In this document: positions 1 through 14,941 of the stretch, one piece after another
Position numbering within the stretch: position 1 is the first letter of the stretch
How the letters are laid out: each line of letters opens with the position of its first letter
From: Bacillus sp. OK048
Lineage (GTDB): Bacteria > Bacillota > Bacilli > Bacillales > Cytobacillaceae
Direction: 5' to 3'
DNA length: 64,000 nt
Assembly: GCF_900103525.1 (NCBI RefSeq)
Contig: NZ_FNHN01000007.1
Coordinates: 186,001-250,000, forward strand
The notes under the pieces: model-generated
What the model was told of the DNA's origin: nothing
The model's input: the letters and a program-made list of their open reading frames with translations, nothing else
Database searches by the model: none
Made by a program: the position numbers and the translations under genes

Positions 1-1056
1 TTCATGGGTAATCTGGAGGCGCCGATCGACATCCCAGTGGGCTCCATCACCAAAAAGGAGGGTGACCTTTTAAAAGGAAAACTCAATAGCTTGGCACAAA
101 TCTCGGTCACCCAGGAGAGGGATTTGCTTGCTGACTTCAGTTCGAGGGGTCCGGTGACCGACACATGGGAAGTGAAGCCAGATATTGTGGCGCCGGGGGT
201 GGCAATCAACTCAACGATTCCTGGTGGATATCTTTCACTCCAAGGGACAAGTATGGCCGCACCACATGTGGCGGGAGCCTGTGCCCTCATTAAACAGGCG
301 CATCCAGAGTGGACGCCGGATCAAATTAAAGCAGCTTTGATGAATACAGCAAAACCGCTAACGAATAACGGAAAACCGTATCGCACCTATGAGCAGGGGG
401 CGGGTAGAATCCAGGTCAATGAAGCGGTGAAGGCAACTTCACTCGTCACGCCAAGTTCGCTTAGATTTGGCAAGTATGAAACAGAAGGGGATATTCATAG
501 AGCTTTTTTACATGTTGAAAACAAAAATGATAAGCCAGTACGCTATACATTCGACATCCCGAAGCAAGCAGATGGATTAAATTGGCGGTTCCCGTTGGCA
601 TTTTCGCTTGACCCAGGCGAATCACGAGATGTTAAAATTGAATTAGAGGTGGATCCAGCGCAATTGAAGGGGAAAATCCATGATGGGTACTTGACTATTC
701 ATGCAGGGGCCAACACGATTCAAATCCCCTACATCTATGTCCTTGAAGAGCCAAACTACCCAAGGATAATGGGGTTTGACTTTAAGGATGGCGACCAGCA
801 GGGAGCGTATCGTTATGAGGTTTACCTGCCAGGGGGTGCTGATGAGTTTGGAATTGCCCTTTTCCATCCAGAAGATTTCCGATTTGTTGGCTTTTTGGAC
901 ACTGATCAGAACGTTAAAAAGGGATTAATCAGCAAGGTGATAACAGCAGAAAATCTTCCTCCTGAAGGAACCTATCTTGCCAAAGTCTTTGCAAAAAAGG
1001 CCGGAAAAGAGGATTTTATTGAAACGATGCTCGTGATTGGTGCAGGCGTTCGGTAA
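1..1056 (+). CDS. Subtilisin-like serine protease, C-terminal part (cut by window edge)
   Basis: The reading frame is open from the first base, so the 5' end lies outside the window. The motif GTSMAAPHVAGA carries the catalytic Ser of S8 (subtilase) peptidases; the Asp and His parts of the triad must lie upstream. Before it is DFSSRGPVTD...KPDIVAPG, typical of the region preceding the Ser. After the catalytic domain (ending near codon 145) come about 200 residues of beta-rich sequence like the Fn3-type C-terminal domains of secreted Vpr or lactocepin-type proteases. These enzymes degrade protein outside the cell. The family call is firm; I cannot say which subfamily. The gene ends before a weak hairpin and the atp promoter region. 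Confidence 0.85.
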   Translation, partial: FMGNLEAPIDIPVGSITKKEGDLLKGKLNSLAQISVTQERDLLADFSSRGPVTDTWEVKPDIVAPGVAINSTIPGGYLSLQGTSMAAPHVAGACALIKQAHPEWTPDQIKAALMNTAKPLTNNGKPYRTYEQGAGRIQVNEAVKATSLVTPSSLRFGKYETEGDIHRAFLHVENKNDKPVRYTFDIPKQADGLNWRFPLAFSLDPGESRDVKIELEVDPAQLKGKIHDGYLTIHAGANTIQIPYIYVLEEPNYPRIMGFDFKDGDQQGAYRYEVYLPGGADEFGIALFHPEDFRFVGFLDTDQNVKKGLISKVITAENLPPEGTYLAKVFAKKAGKEDFIETMLVIGAGVR

Positions 1057-1063
1057 TATAATT

Positions 1064-1099
1064 GGGGTGGTGCAGAAATAATGGACAAATGCACCGCCC
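1064..1099 (+). terminator. Possible terminator after the protease gene
   Basis: GGTGGTGCA and TGCACCGCC form an imperfect stem of about 10 bp with a loop of about 15 nt. Only a weak T-rich stretch follows, so termination here is uncertain. The rest of 1100-1390 holds the presumed atp promoter and nothing else I recognise. Confidence 0.4.
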
Positions 1100-1235
1100 A
1101 AAACCTATTTGTCACAAAATAGACACAATTACTACAAAAAATCAACCTAGTTTCCACTACAATTAAAGTGTTAACTTAACATTTAAATGGAAGAATTTAC
1201 GCAGTATAGTTTGTGGTTAATTTCACGTAAATCCA

Positions 1236-1264
1236 TTGACATTGAAGAATCGCTATTGTATGCT
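1236..1264 (+). promoter_or_regulatory. Candidate sigma-A promoter of the atp operon
   Basis: A perfect TTGACA (1236-1241) is followed 17 nt later by TATGCT (1259-1264). It would give a leader of about 120 nt before atpZ. A second TTGACA stands at 1301-1306 with only a poor -10 after it, so the active start could be either. Confidence 0.5.
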
Positions 1265-1390
1265 AACAAAGGATGTAAAATGAGAGGGTTTTCACATAAT
1301 TTGACAGAATCCTCGGAATTTCTACTTATCTTCCATATATACATAACCTCGATTTTTTGATTGTATTCTCTAAGGTGAGGATGCGATAGT

Positions 1391-1612
1391 ATGCGTAATG
1401 AAAACCGCAATCCGTTTCAAGCTTATGCTCTAATGTCTGCAATCCTGGCGTCCCTCGTTGGGTCTATTCTTATCGGTATATTTTTAGGCAGATGGCTGGA
1501 TAAGCAGTGGGGCACAGAACCAATTTTCTTAATAGTTGGACTGTTTATAGGTTTAGCGGCAGGTATTTTCACAATGCTCGTTTCAATTCGCAAGTTTTAT
1601 TCAGGAGATTAA
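1391..1612 (+). CDS. atpZ: AtpZ-type small membrane protein of the ATP synthase operon
   Basis: This 73-residue protein has two membrane segments (about residues 13-32 and 43-63) joined by a short loop with GRWLDKQWGTEP. This is the pattern of the AtpZ / AtpI-related family that often opens atp operons in Bacillus. AtpZ has been linked to Mg2+ supply or assembly of the ATP synthase, acting with AtpI in the membrane. It is the first gene of the operon, with a GGTGAGG-like ribosome site, and atpI follows after 7 nt. The family is clear; the exact role is only known from relatives. Confidence 0.8.
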   Translation: MRNENRNPFQAYALMSAILASLVGSILIGIFLGRWLDKQWGTEPIFLIVGLFIGLAAGIFTMLVSIRKFYSGD

Positions 1613-1619
1613 ACCAACC

Positions 1620-1994
1620 ATGCCAGAATTTCAAACAATGTTTGCACGACAGCGAAAATGGATGTTTTTTTTATTGTCTTTTTATGTGCTTGGTTGGGGG
1701 TTCACTGCTTATCAATCAATCTTTCTTGGATTGATTCTTGGGACAAGTTTGAGCCTCTTTAATTTGTGGTTGATGGCGCGAAAAATTGACAAATTTGGCC
1801 AAGCAGCTGCTGAAGGAAGAACGGTTCGTTCGCTGGGATCTTTTTCACGGATGGCGACCGGTGCTCTGGCGATTGTCATCACATTGAAGTATCCTGATCA
1901 GTTTCATCTCATTAGCGTGGTTATAGGATTAATGACATCCTACATTGTCATTATGATAGATTTTTTTATGCACAATTTTCATTCAGATAAATAG
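1620..1994 (+). CDS. atpI: ATP synthase subunit I
   Basis: 124 residues with about four hydrophobic segments, of the usual AtpI/UncI length and in the usual place before the a-subunit gene. AtpI helps assemble the c-ring of the Fo motor and is not part of the finished enzyme. Sequence conservation in this family is low, so position and membrane pattern carry much of the call. It ends 23 nt before atpB. Its ATG lies 7 nt after the atpZ stop, so the two are probably translated together. Confidence 0.8.
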   Translation: MPEFQTMFARQRKWMFFLLSFYVLGWGFTAYQSIFLGLILGTSLSLFNLWLMARKIDKFGQAAAEGRTVRSLGSFSRMATGALAIVITLKYPDQFHLISVVIGLMTSYIVIMIDFFMHNFHSDK

Positions 1995-2011
1995 CGGGGG
2001 AAGCGAGGTGA

Positions 2012-2728
<717 letters not shown>

Positions 2729-2763
2729 GATAAACCTGTTCAATTTTTTGAACAAAGAACTAA

Positions 2764-3015
<252 letters not shown>

Positions 3016-3046
3016 TCGAACGCGTTTTTCAGCAGCGTTTATGTAG

Positions 3047-3079
3047 ATGGCGAAGATCATTCGTGAGAACCTTCGCCAT
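3047..3079 (+). other. Stem-loop in the atpE-atpF gap
   Basis: ATGGCGAAG and CTTCGCCAT pair over 9 bp around a 15-nt loop, within an otherwise featureless 167-nt gap. There is no T-run, so it is not a terminator. By position it could stabilise the 3' end of atpE mRNA or help set c subunit above b subunit expression; this is inference. Confidence 0.5.
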
Positions 3080-3152
3080 TCGTTTATGTTTATTAATAAA
3101 CATAAACCTTTGATTTCGACAATTATTTCGACTGATATAGAGGTTGTTTTAA

Positions 3153-5775
<2,623 letters not shown>

Positions 5776-5812
5776 GTAGGGTCTGACATTAGTAAATTGT
5801 TGGAAAAGGGAT

Positions 5813-5858
5813 GGTGAAGGGTGACAGGCACGGTTTTGGGTGCCTGTTACCCTTCACC
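5813..5858. repeat. 19-bp hairpin with the GGTGACAGGCAC dispersed motif, inside the atp operon
   Basis: GGTGAAGGGTGACAGGCAC (5813-5831) and GTGCCTGTTACCCTTCACC (5840-5858) pair over 19 positions with one G-T wobble, around an 8-nt loop. No T-run follows. The core matches the motif found at 20192, 20302, 41846 and 57173. It lies between atpA and atpG, where transcription must continue. Confidence 0.85.
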
Positions 5859-5899
5859 GAACTGAACCCATCAAAACATTCTTTGTATGAGGGTGGTGA

Positions 5900-6763
<864 letters not shown>

Positions 6764-6958
6764 CCACCTGGCTGCTTGCGCTATCTTTTCGCGAGGGAAA
6801 CACTCTTGCAAAACCAACTTTTTAAAAATGAACCCTATTTAGGGACCTTGATAAGTCCTGCCAAGAGGGAATGGTTTCAATGTTCCCGACTACATATCAG
6901 GACGATAACTAGTAAAGTGTGATTCACTGGGTTCCTTTTTAAATAAAGGGCTTTGTGA

Positions 6959-8404
<1,446 letters not shown>

Positions 8405-8422
8405 AGCCTGTCAGGAGGGTAA

Positions 8423-8839
<417 letters not shown>

Positions 8840-8846
8840 TGATATG

Positions 8847-8873
8847 AAAAACCCCCACTTAGTGGGGGTTTTT
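8847..8873. terminator. Intrinsic terminator of the atp operon
   Basis: ACCCCCACT and AGTGGGGGT form a GC-rich stem with a tiny loop, followed by TTTTT on the plus strand and preceded by AAAAA, so it can also stop the minus-strand FUSC gene. One TTTGGCACGTAAATAG, like the GGCACATAAA repeat family, lies just beyond it. Confidence 0.92.
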
Positions 8874-8941
8874 GTTGTATGGGGGCTCGGATGGTGTTTG
8901 GCACGTAAATAGTAGAATCTCTGGTATCTTTTATACAATGT

Positions 8942-10879
8942 TTACATTTTTCTATTATTGTCATGGAGAGATTTTTGCAACTGAATGATCTCATTCTGTA
9001 TATTTGGGAACGATTCAATTTCAGGAACGATTTTAATGCTGGACGACTGTTTTCGTCCGGCAGCAATGGCCATCGTTTCACAAACATACAGCAGTTGGGC
9101 AAGCTTTTCCTCTGAAAGAATTGGGCGATTTACTACTTTAGAGCAATTTTCTAAAAAATACCCTAATCGTTCTATGGAAAATATAATTGGCCAATAATAC
9201 TCCAACGCCTTATGATTGACCGGGATCTCACCAGCAGCTGTAGTATAGAGTGTTTTTAACGTAATGATATTTGTTTGCATTTTTTTAATTTCACTGCTTT
9301 CTTTGACATTCAATCCTACACTTTGGTCAGAGAAAAGGAGTAATAAAAATTGTGCTTGACTTCGGATGCTTTTGGTTACTAAATGAGGTAGCCGGCTAGA
9401 GGCAGACCTTCTCCCTACAAACCATACTCCAATTAAGCCGATGGCAGTCCCGATTAGGACATCCATTAATCTAGCTGAAGCAAAATAAGAAAAACTAAAA
9501 TCTCCATGACTTGTGCTTTCAGCCATAAGCAATGCATTCGGTGTGAAGAACAGTGCAGCTAACCCGTAATTTTTCACAATAAAAAGCTCAGTAATAAACG
9601 TCAATAGTAGAATGAAAAGAGCAATGATGTATCCATATGGTTGTGTAGCAAGAATGAAGCTAGCAATTAGAATACCCACAATTGTACCCAATCCTCTTTG
9701 AATCGCACGATGATAGGTAGAAACAATCGTTGATCCTGACATAACTGCAACACATGATAAAGGCACCCAGTAGGAGCGGGCTAAATTAAATTGATAGGCG
9801 ATAATCGCCGCGATGATTGTTACGACACAGAAACGTAATGCAGATATAAATACAATTGAATTTTTGTCAAATGCTCCACCAAAAATCGCCTTAAGTGATG
9901 GTTTAGAAATTCGTATCACGTTATTAATTTTTGATGTTGGTTCATTCATGATCGCATCTGCATCATATATTTTTTTGAATAATGCAGCAACATTTTCATT
10001 GATACCTTCTGGCTGGAGGACTTTTTTACAAACCTGTTTATCCTTATTGTCCAGAGAAAACATCATTTCTCGGATCGTTTGCCCTAGTTCCGGTGGTAAT
10101 TTTGAATGAGCCTCTGAAAAATTGTCGAGAATATACAAAAATATTTGGTTTGCATGATCATTCAATACATACAGTCGATTAAATAAATCCGTTTCTCTCC
10201 AAGGAATATACCCCGCTGCAAGTGTTTCCTCTGCTTCTTTTAAAACGGACATGACTCGATTCTTAGACTCATTAAACCTCTTTGTACCAACTGAATCAAC
10301 AAATGCAGCAAGTTCTATATAAACTCTTTTTACTACACCTGTTTCAGGTCCATGAGGATTAAAGAACCAACCAAGCATTGCAATGACCCACGATAATGTC
10401 CCACCTAAAAAAACGAGGCCAGCCCGTATTGGGGCAAGTTCTGGATGAACAGGCATACCTGTTGTCATCGCAAAGACTAAAACGAAAAAAATAGCAGATG
10501 GCCCAGCAATTCGTAATGCTCCAAAAATAAAAATAGCGGTAGCTCCGATAATCCCCATCAAAATTGCTATTGCAAGCGGGTAAGGGGCAGCAACTGTCCC
10601 AAGTGCTGAAACCAACGTCATACCAAGTACAACAAAAAATAGCTTTTGAGCATTTTGAGCATAGGGAATATTGAAAAAGTAAAGGTAGGTGAATCCCCCC
10701 ATCCCAGCGATCAACCCATATTCGAAATTGCCAAGCAATAATCCAATCATGACTGGCAAGGCTGCAGCTACTCCTGCACAAAAGGCTTTAACCCAAGGAA
10801 ACGGCTTTTGATTCACACTCATGGCCTGTTTTAAAAGAGATGGGGAGGTAGCAGAAATTGATTTATTTGTTTCTCTCAT
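8942..10879 (-). CDS. FUSC-family membrane protein (aromatic acid exporter-like)
   Basis: 645 residues with two hydrophobic blocks (about residues 28-170 and 340-490), each with several membrane helices, and a soluble middle and C-terminal region. This duplicated layout is that of the FUSC / YccS-AaeB family. The second block has the motif RSYWVPLSCVAVMSGSTIVSTYHRAIQRGLGTIVG (read here in two pieces), which closely matches the family pattern YWvplt...G...ra.qR..GT. Some members export aromatic acids; the substrate here is unknown. AAGGAGCC lies upstream of the ATG. It stands alone between the atp terminator and an AT-rich gap. Confidence 0.8.
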   Translation of the reverse strand: MRETNKSISATSPSLLKQAMSVNQKPFPWVKAFCAGVAAALPVMIGLLLGNFEYGLIAGMGGFTYLYFFNIPYAQNAQKLFFVVLGMTLVSALGTVAAPYPLAIAILMGIIGATAIFIFGALRIAGPSAIFFVLVFAMTTGMPVHPELAPIRAGLVFLGGTLSWVIAMLGWFFNPHGPETGVVKRVYIELAAFVDSVGTKRFNESKNRVMSVLKEAEETLAAGYIPWRETDLFNRLYVLNDHANQIFLYILDNFSEAHSKLPPELGQTIREMMFSLDNKDKQVCKKVLQPEGINENVAALFKKIYDADAIMNEPTSKINNVIRISKPSLKAIFGGAFDKNSIVFISALRFCVVTIIAAIIAYQFNLARSYWVPLSCVAVMSGSTIVSTYHRAIQRGLGTIVGILIASFILATQPYGYIIALFILLLTFITELFIVKNYGLAALFFTPNALLMAESTSHGDFSFSYFASARLMDVLIGTAIGLIGVWFVGRRSASSRLPHLVTKSIRSQAQFLLLLFSDQSVGLNVKESSEIKKMQTNIITLKTLYTTAAGEIPVNHKALEYYWPIIFSIERLGYFLENCSKVVNRPILSEEKLAQLLYVCETMAIAAGRKQSSSIKIVPEIESFPNIQNEIIQLQKSLHDNNRKM

Positions 10880-11034
10880 ACGATGGCTCCTTAAAAAAAT
10901 ATGTATGGCGACATCTGAACAGTTTTTGAATCTTCATCATGACGTAAAAGGCACCAGATTTTTGACTACTATTAAATATAGTAACCACCCACCCAACTTA
11001 TCATGAAAAGATTTTTGTTATCTTAAGCAAATAA

Positions 11035-11068
11035 GGAAAGCATTCTGTTCAGGCACAGAACACTTTCC
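11035..11068 (-). terminator. Likely terminator for the truncated dehydrogenase
   Basis: GGAAAG-(CA)-TTCTGT pairs with ACAGAA-(CA)-CTTTCC around a 6-nt loop, about 50 nt beyond the minus-strand stop codon. The tract after it on the minus strand (TTATTTG) is only moderately T-rich. Confidence 0.5.
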
Positions 11069-11115
11069 TAGTAAAGAGAGTGTATAATCAACAATAAATT
11101 GGTAACTTTATTTAA

Positions 11116-11916
11116 TTATTTGGCTTCTGGTTTCTCTTTTCCCATTGAGTCAAATAATTGTGTAGAGGATAAGGCATTGAATGGTAACGATACATTGTGT
11201 TTAAGCCCTTCATTATAAGCCGCTTTTAAGTCTTTAAGTAGAACGGCTAAGGCAGTGTCTGCAGTCCACTCAGAAACATCGCTCCAATTTCTAACTACCC
11301 AGCTATCACCTGTACTAACTTTTAATAAGTTTAATAACTCTTCTTCAGGTAAGTTATAGTGTTTACCTAATTTTAAACCTTCAGCGACAGTGTTCATGTT
11401 CACACCTAGAATCATATTATTCACTAATTTTGCTACTTGGCTGTTACCTGGTTCCGCACCATAGTAAAATGTATTCGATCCAATCGCATCAAAGTATGGT
11501 TGGAATGATTTTACAATATCTTCTGAACCTGATGTCATAATCGATAAGGTTCCTGCTTGTGCACCTGAAGCACCACCGCTTACTGCAGCGCTAATTAATC
11601 TCAAATCACTTTCCTCTTCGACTTTTTTTCCTAATTCATTCATGGTATCAGGGTCAAGTGTACTCATGACAATAATGGTTTTATTTTTAGGTTGGGCAGA
11701 TAATAGAGCACCTTCACCAAAAATAATATCAACATTTTGGGCATAGTCACGAACCATTGAAATAATTGCCTCGTCGGCTTGTTCAGCCACTTCTTTTAAC
11801 GTTTCTACCATTGTGAATCCCGCAGCTTCTGCCTTCTCGTAAACACCTTTATAAGCATCATAACCGATTACTTCAAAACCAGCTTTCTTTAAATTTACTG
11901 CCATTGGGAAGCCCAA
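11116..11916 (-). pseudogene. NAD-binding 3-hydroxyisobutyrate-dehydrogenase-type gene, 5' end missing
   Basis: About 266 codons match the beta-hydroxyacid dehydrogenase family: MGFPMAVNLKKAGF follows where the Rossmann loop should be, SGGASGAQAGTL is the substrate-binding motif, and GNSQVAKLVNNMIL holds the catalytic Lys. The normal start (about MKIGFIGLGNM) is absent: only a TTG stands before GFPM, with no ribosome site, and an in-frame TAA lies six codons upstream. The break coincides with the first base of the 217-bp repeat array. Without the GxGxxG loop the protein should not bind NAD well, so I call it a pseudogene. The rest of the frame is intact, which suggests the loss is recent. Confidence 0.8.
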
Positions 11917-13836
11917 GGTAAGGATTAGGGGTTAGATGTATTAATTGGAATATAGGGGTTTTTAAAGATTAATAGGGAAGGAAAAATGGTGATGGCCAGT
12001 CTTGCGACTGGCCTTTTGGAGTGAATTTTGTGGTGTGAATTGATTAGGCAGGTAAACAAAGGGGTTTGGCAGGTGAAATGGAATTTTGGCAGATAAGGGC
12101 TCTAAAATGGCAGGTGGGGGGATCTATTTGGCAGGTAAGGATTAGGGGTTAGATGTATTAATAGGAATATGGGGGTTTTTGAAGATTAATAGGGAAGGAA
12201 AAATGATGATGGCCAGTCTTGCGACTGGCTTTTTGGAGTAAATTTTGGGGTGTGAAATGATTAGGCAGGTAAACAAAGGGGTTTGGCAGGTGAAATGGAA
12301 TTTTGGCAGATAGGCGCTCTAAAATGGCAGGTGGGGGGATGTATTTGGCAGGTAAGGATTGGGGGCTAGACGTATTAATAGGAATATGGGGGTTTTTGAA
12401 GATTAATAGGGAGGGAAAAATGATGATGGCCAGTCTTGCGACTGGCTTTTATAGTCATTTTTGGGAGATTGAATTGATTAGGCAGGTAAACAAAGGTATT
12501 TGGCAGGTGAAATGGAATTTTGGCAGATAGGCGCTCTAAAATGGCAGGTGGGGGGATGTATTTGGCAGGTAAGGATTGGGGGCTAGACGTATTAATAGGA
12601 ATATGGGGGTTTTTGAAGATTAATAGGGAGGGAAAAATGATGATGGCCAGTCTTGCGACTGGCTTTTATGGTCTTTTTTGGAGGATTGAATTGATTAGGC
12701 AGGTAAACAAAGGGGTTTGGCAGGTGAAATGGAATTTCGGCAGATGAAAGCTCTAAAATGGCAGGTGGGGGGATCTATTTGGCAGGTAAGGATTAGGGGC
12801 TAGACCTATTAATAGGAATATGGGGGTTTTTAAAGATTAATAGGGAAGGAAAAATGATGATGGCCAGTCTTGCGACGGGCTTTTATGGTCCTTTTTGGGG
12901 GATTGAATTGATTAGGCAGGTAAACAAAGGGGTTTGGCAGGTGAAATGGAATTTTGGCAGATGAAAGCTCTAAAATGGCAGGTGGGGGGATCTATTTGGC
13001 AGATAAGGATTAGGGGCTAGACGTATTAATAAGAATATGGGGATTTTTAAAGATTAATAGGGAAGGAAAAATGATGATGGCCAGTCTTGCGACTGGCTTT
13101 TACGGTTTAATTTTGGGGATTGAATTGTTAGGCAGGTAAACAAAGGGTTTTGGCAGGTGAAATGGAATTTTGGCAGATGAAAGCTCTAAAATGGCAGGTG
13201 GGGGGATCTATTTAGCAGGTAAGGATTAGTGGCTAGATGTATTAATAAGAATATGGGGGTTTTTGAAGATTAATAGTGAAGGAAAAATGGTGATGGCCAG
13301 TCTTGCGACTGGCTTTTACGGTTTAATTTTGGGGATTGAATTGTTAGGCAGGTAAACAAAGGGTTTTGGCAGGTGAAATGGAATTTTGGCAGATAAGGGC
13401 TCTAAAATGGCAGGTGGGGGGATCTATTTGGCAGGTAAGGATTAGTGGCTAGATGTATTAGTAGGAATATGGGGGTTTTTGAAGATTAATAGGGAGGGAG
13501 AAATGACGATGGCCAGTCTTGCGACTGGCTTTTATAGTCATTTTTGGGGGATTGAATTGATTATTCAGGTAAACAAAGGGGTTTGGCAGGTGAGGGGATC
13601 TATTTGGCAGGTAAGGATTAGGGGCTAAATGTATTAGTTGGAATATGGGGGTTTTTGAAGATTAATAGGGAGTGAAAAATGACGATGGCCAGTCTTGCGA
13701 CTGGCTTTTATGGTCTTTTTTGGAGGATTGAATTGATTAGGCAGGTAAACAAAGGGGTTTGGCAGGTGAAATGGAATTTCGGCAGATGAAAGCTCTAAAA
13801 TGGCAGGTGGGGAGAACAATTTGGCAGGTAAGGATT
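11917..13836 (+). repeat. Nine-copy tandem array (217-bp unit) with GGCAGGT quintets and a terminator-like hairpin
   Basis: The hairpin GCCAGTC-TTGC-GACTGGC, followed by a T-run in most copies, recurs at 11994, 12211, 12428, 12645, 12862, 13079, 13295, 13511 and 13687: spacings of 217 five times, 216 twice, and a last one of 176. Each unit also has five GGCAG(G/A)T motifs 20-21 nt apart. The short unit lacks 41 nt, equal to two motif steps. Copies are about 90-95% alike by eye. Small open frames inside are by-products of the repeat. The same quintet is found at 29946 and in the array at 45.7-47.2 kb. Confidence 0.93.
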
Positions 13837-14317
13837 CAGAGGTATAAGAATTTATGGGATCCATGGGGGAGTTCCACTCTTGCACCTGGACCATATAGGA
13901 TTTTGGTAGGATGTTGATTATATTTATTCCTTTTTAATAGAAAGTTTTGAATGATTTGGTATATTGTGAATATGATGGTGTTGATGAGTGTATAAGCTTC
14001 CTAAGGAATTGTTGCATTGTTAGGTTGTGGATTTATTTTTTGTATATATGGTTACGATGTGGTGAAGGTTTTATGACAATTCTCACTGACATTCGTTGAT
14101 ATTTGTTGTTTAATGTCGATAGAGTCGAAGATATGGCTCTTGCGAGCCTATTGCTAGGCACGTCATCTTCCGCTCCGCTTCAGATCACGTGCATGAGTTC
14201 TAGTTTTTACAATTCGCTTTTGCGTCATCTCTGGAGTGATTTCTGGAAGGTTTCTCTGTGAGATCACGCAACGCTCAAGGGGCGGGGCCTTTGTGTCGTA
14301 ACACCGGTTTCGGCCAT
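13837..14317. other. Gene-free stretch between the repeat array and the cruciform
   Basis: No gene is supported. It contains small hairpins, for example GGCTC-TTGC-GAGCC (about 14135-14148) flanked by GAAGAT and ATCTTC. It shifts from AT-rich to more GC-rich sequence near 14130. Confidence 0.5.
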
Positions 14318-14465
14318 AAATTGGAATTTCTATCGCCATGTGCTAACGCACATTGCGCTTCCGCTGTCGCTGCAGCTTGCAAAACTTCCCATGCCAAGGC
14401 GTTTTTGTGAGCGAGCTCCCAAACGCTTGGCATGGGAAGTTTTGCGGCGATGGAAATTCCAATTT
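14318..14465. repeat. Large two-part inverted repeat (cruciform or structured RNA) upstream of nuoA
   Basis: Outer arms 14318-14337 and 14446-14465 pair over 20 bp (one G-T). Inner arms 14379-14404 and 14421-14445 (GCAAAACTTCCCATGCCAAG and its complement, and beyond) pair over 25 bp with one bulged G, around a 16-nt loop. A 41-nt insert only on the left side, with its own ATGTGC-taac-GCACAT hairpin, makes a three-way junction. It ends 17 nt before the nuo promoter -35 box. It has no T-run and no recognisable RNA family. Confidence 0.85.
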
Positions 14466-14481
14466 TAATGAGGTGGTGTTG

Positions 14482-14510
14482 TCGACACAAGTTTGTAACA
14501 ATGCTATAAT
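14482..14510 (+). promoter_or_regulatory. Sigma-A promoter of the nuo operon
   Basis: TCGACA (one off TTGACA), 17-nt spacer, and perfect TATAAT with an extended TGC just before it. An imperfect dyad TGTAAC...GTTACA straddles the -10 box and might be an operator. The leader to nuoA is about 50 nt. Confidence 0.75.
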
Positions 14511-14566
14511 GTTATCGGTTACAAGTTTAATTGTTGTGAAAATTTACAGCATTGGAGGGGATGGAC

Positions 14567-14941
14567 ATGGAACTTTTGAATGTATATCAGAATAATTATC
14601 TGATAGTTTTCGTGTTCCTATGTCTTGGGGTACTGCTACCAGTGGTGGCATTATATTTAGGTAAACTTTTGCGTCCTCATAAGCCGAGTGATGAGAAGTA
14701 TACTACATATGAAAGCGGTATTGATCCATTTCACGATTCCCGTGTACAGTTCAATGTCCGCTATTATATTTTTGCCCTGATGTTTGTCATTTTTGATGTG
14801 GAAACTGTATTTTTATATCCATGGGCGGTTGCCTATGATAAGCTGGGTGTTTTTGCATTAATTGAGATGTTGATTTTCGTAGTTATGCTGTTGATTGGCT
14901 TAATCTATGCTTGGAAGAAGAAGGTGCTACAATGGATTTAA
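14567..14941 (+). CDS. nuoA: Complex I subunit NuoA
   Basis: 124 residues from ATG 14567, 6 nt after GGAGGGG; the earlier TTG (14552) and ATG (14561) lie in or against the ribosome site. Three membrane helices, with the loop [20 protein letters not shown] that is the signature of NuoA and contributes to the quinone-site region. It is a membrane-arm subunit of NADH:quinone oxidoreductase-type complex I. It overlaps nuoB by 10 nt and opens an eleven-gene operon. Confidence 0.94.
   Translation: MELLNVYQNNYLIVFVFLCLGVLLPVVALYLGKLLRPHKPSDEKYTTYESGIDPFHDSRVQFNVRYYIFALMFVIFDVETVFLYPWAVAYDKLGVFALIEMLIFVVMLLIGLIYAWKKKVLQWI

Noticed and set aside
12303-12747. Two tandem 75-codon open frames with almost the same protein
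   Set aside because: They arise from the 217-bp repeat unit, have no separate ribosome sites, and are broken in the other units.
14534-14550. Rex operator TTGTGAAAATTTACA between the nuo promoter and nuoA
   Set aside because: Only the left half matches TTGTGAA; the right half does not fit TTCACAA at the needed spacing.
14353-14595. 80-codon frame through the cruciform
   Set aside because: It follows the inverted repeat and has no ribosome site; nuoA is in another frame.
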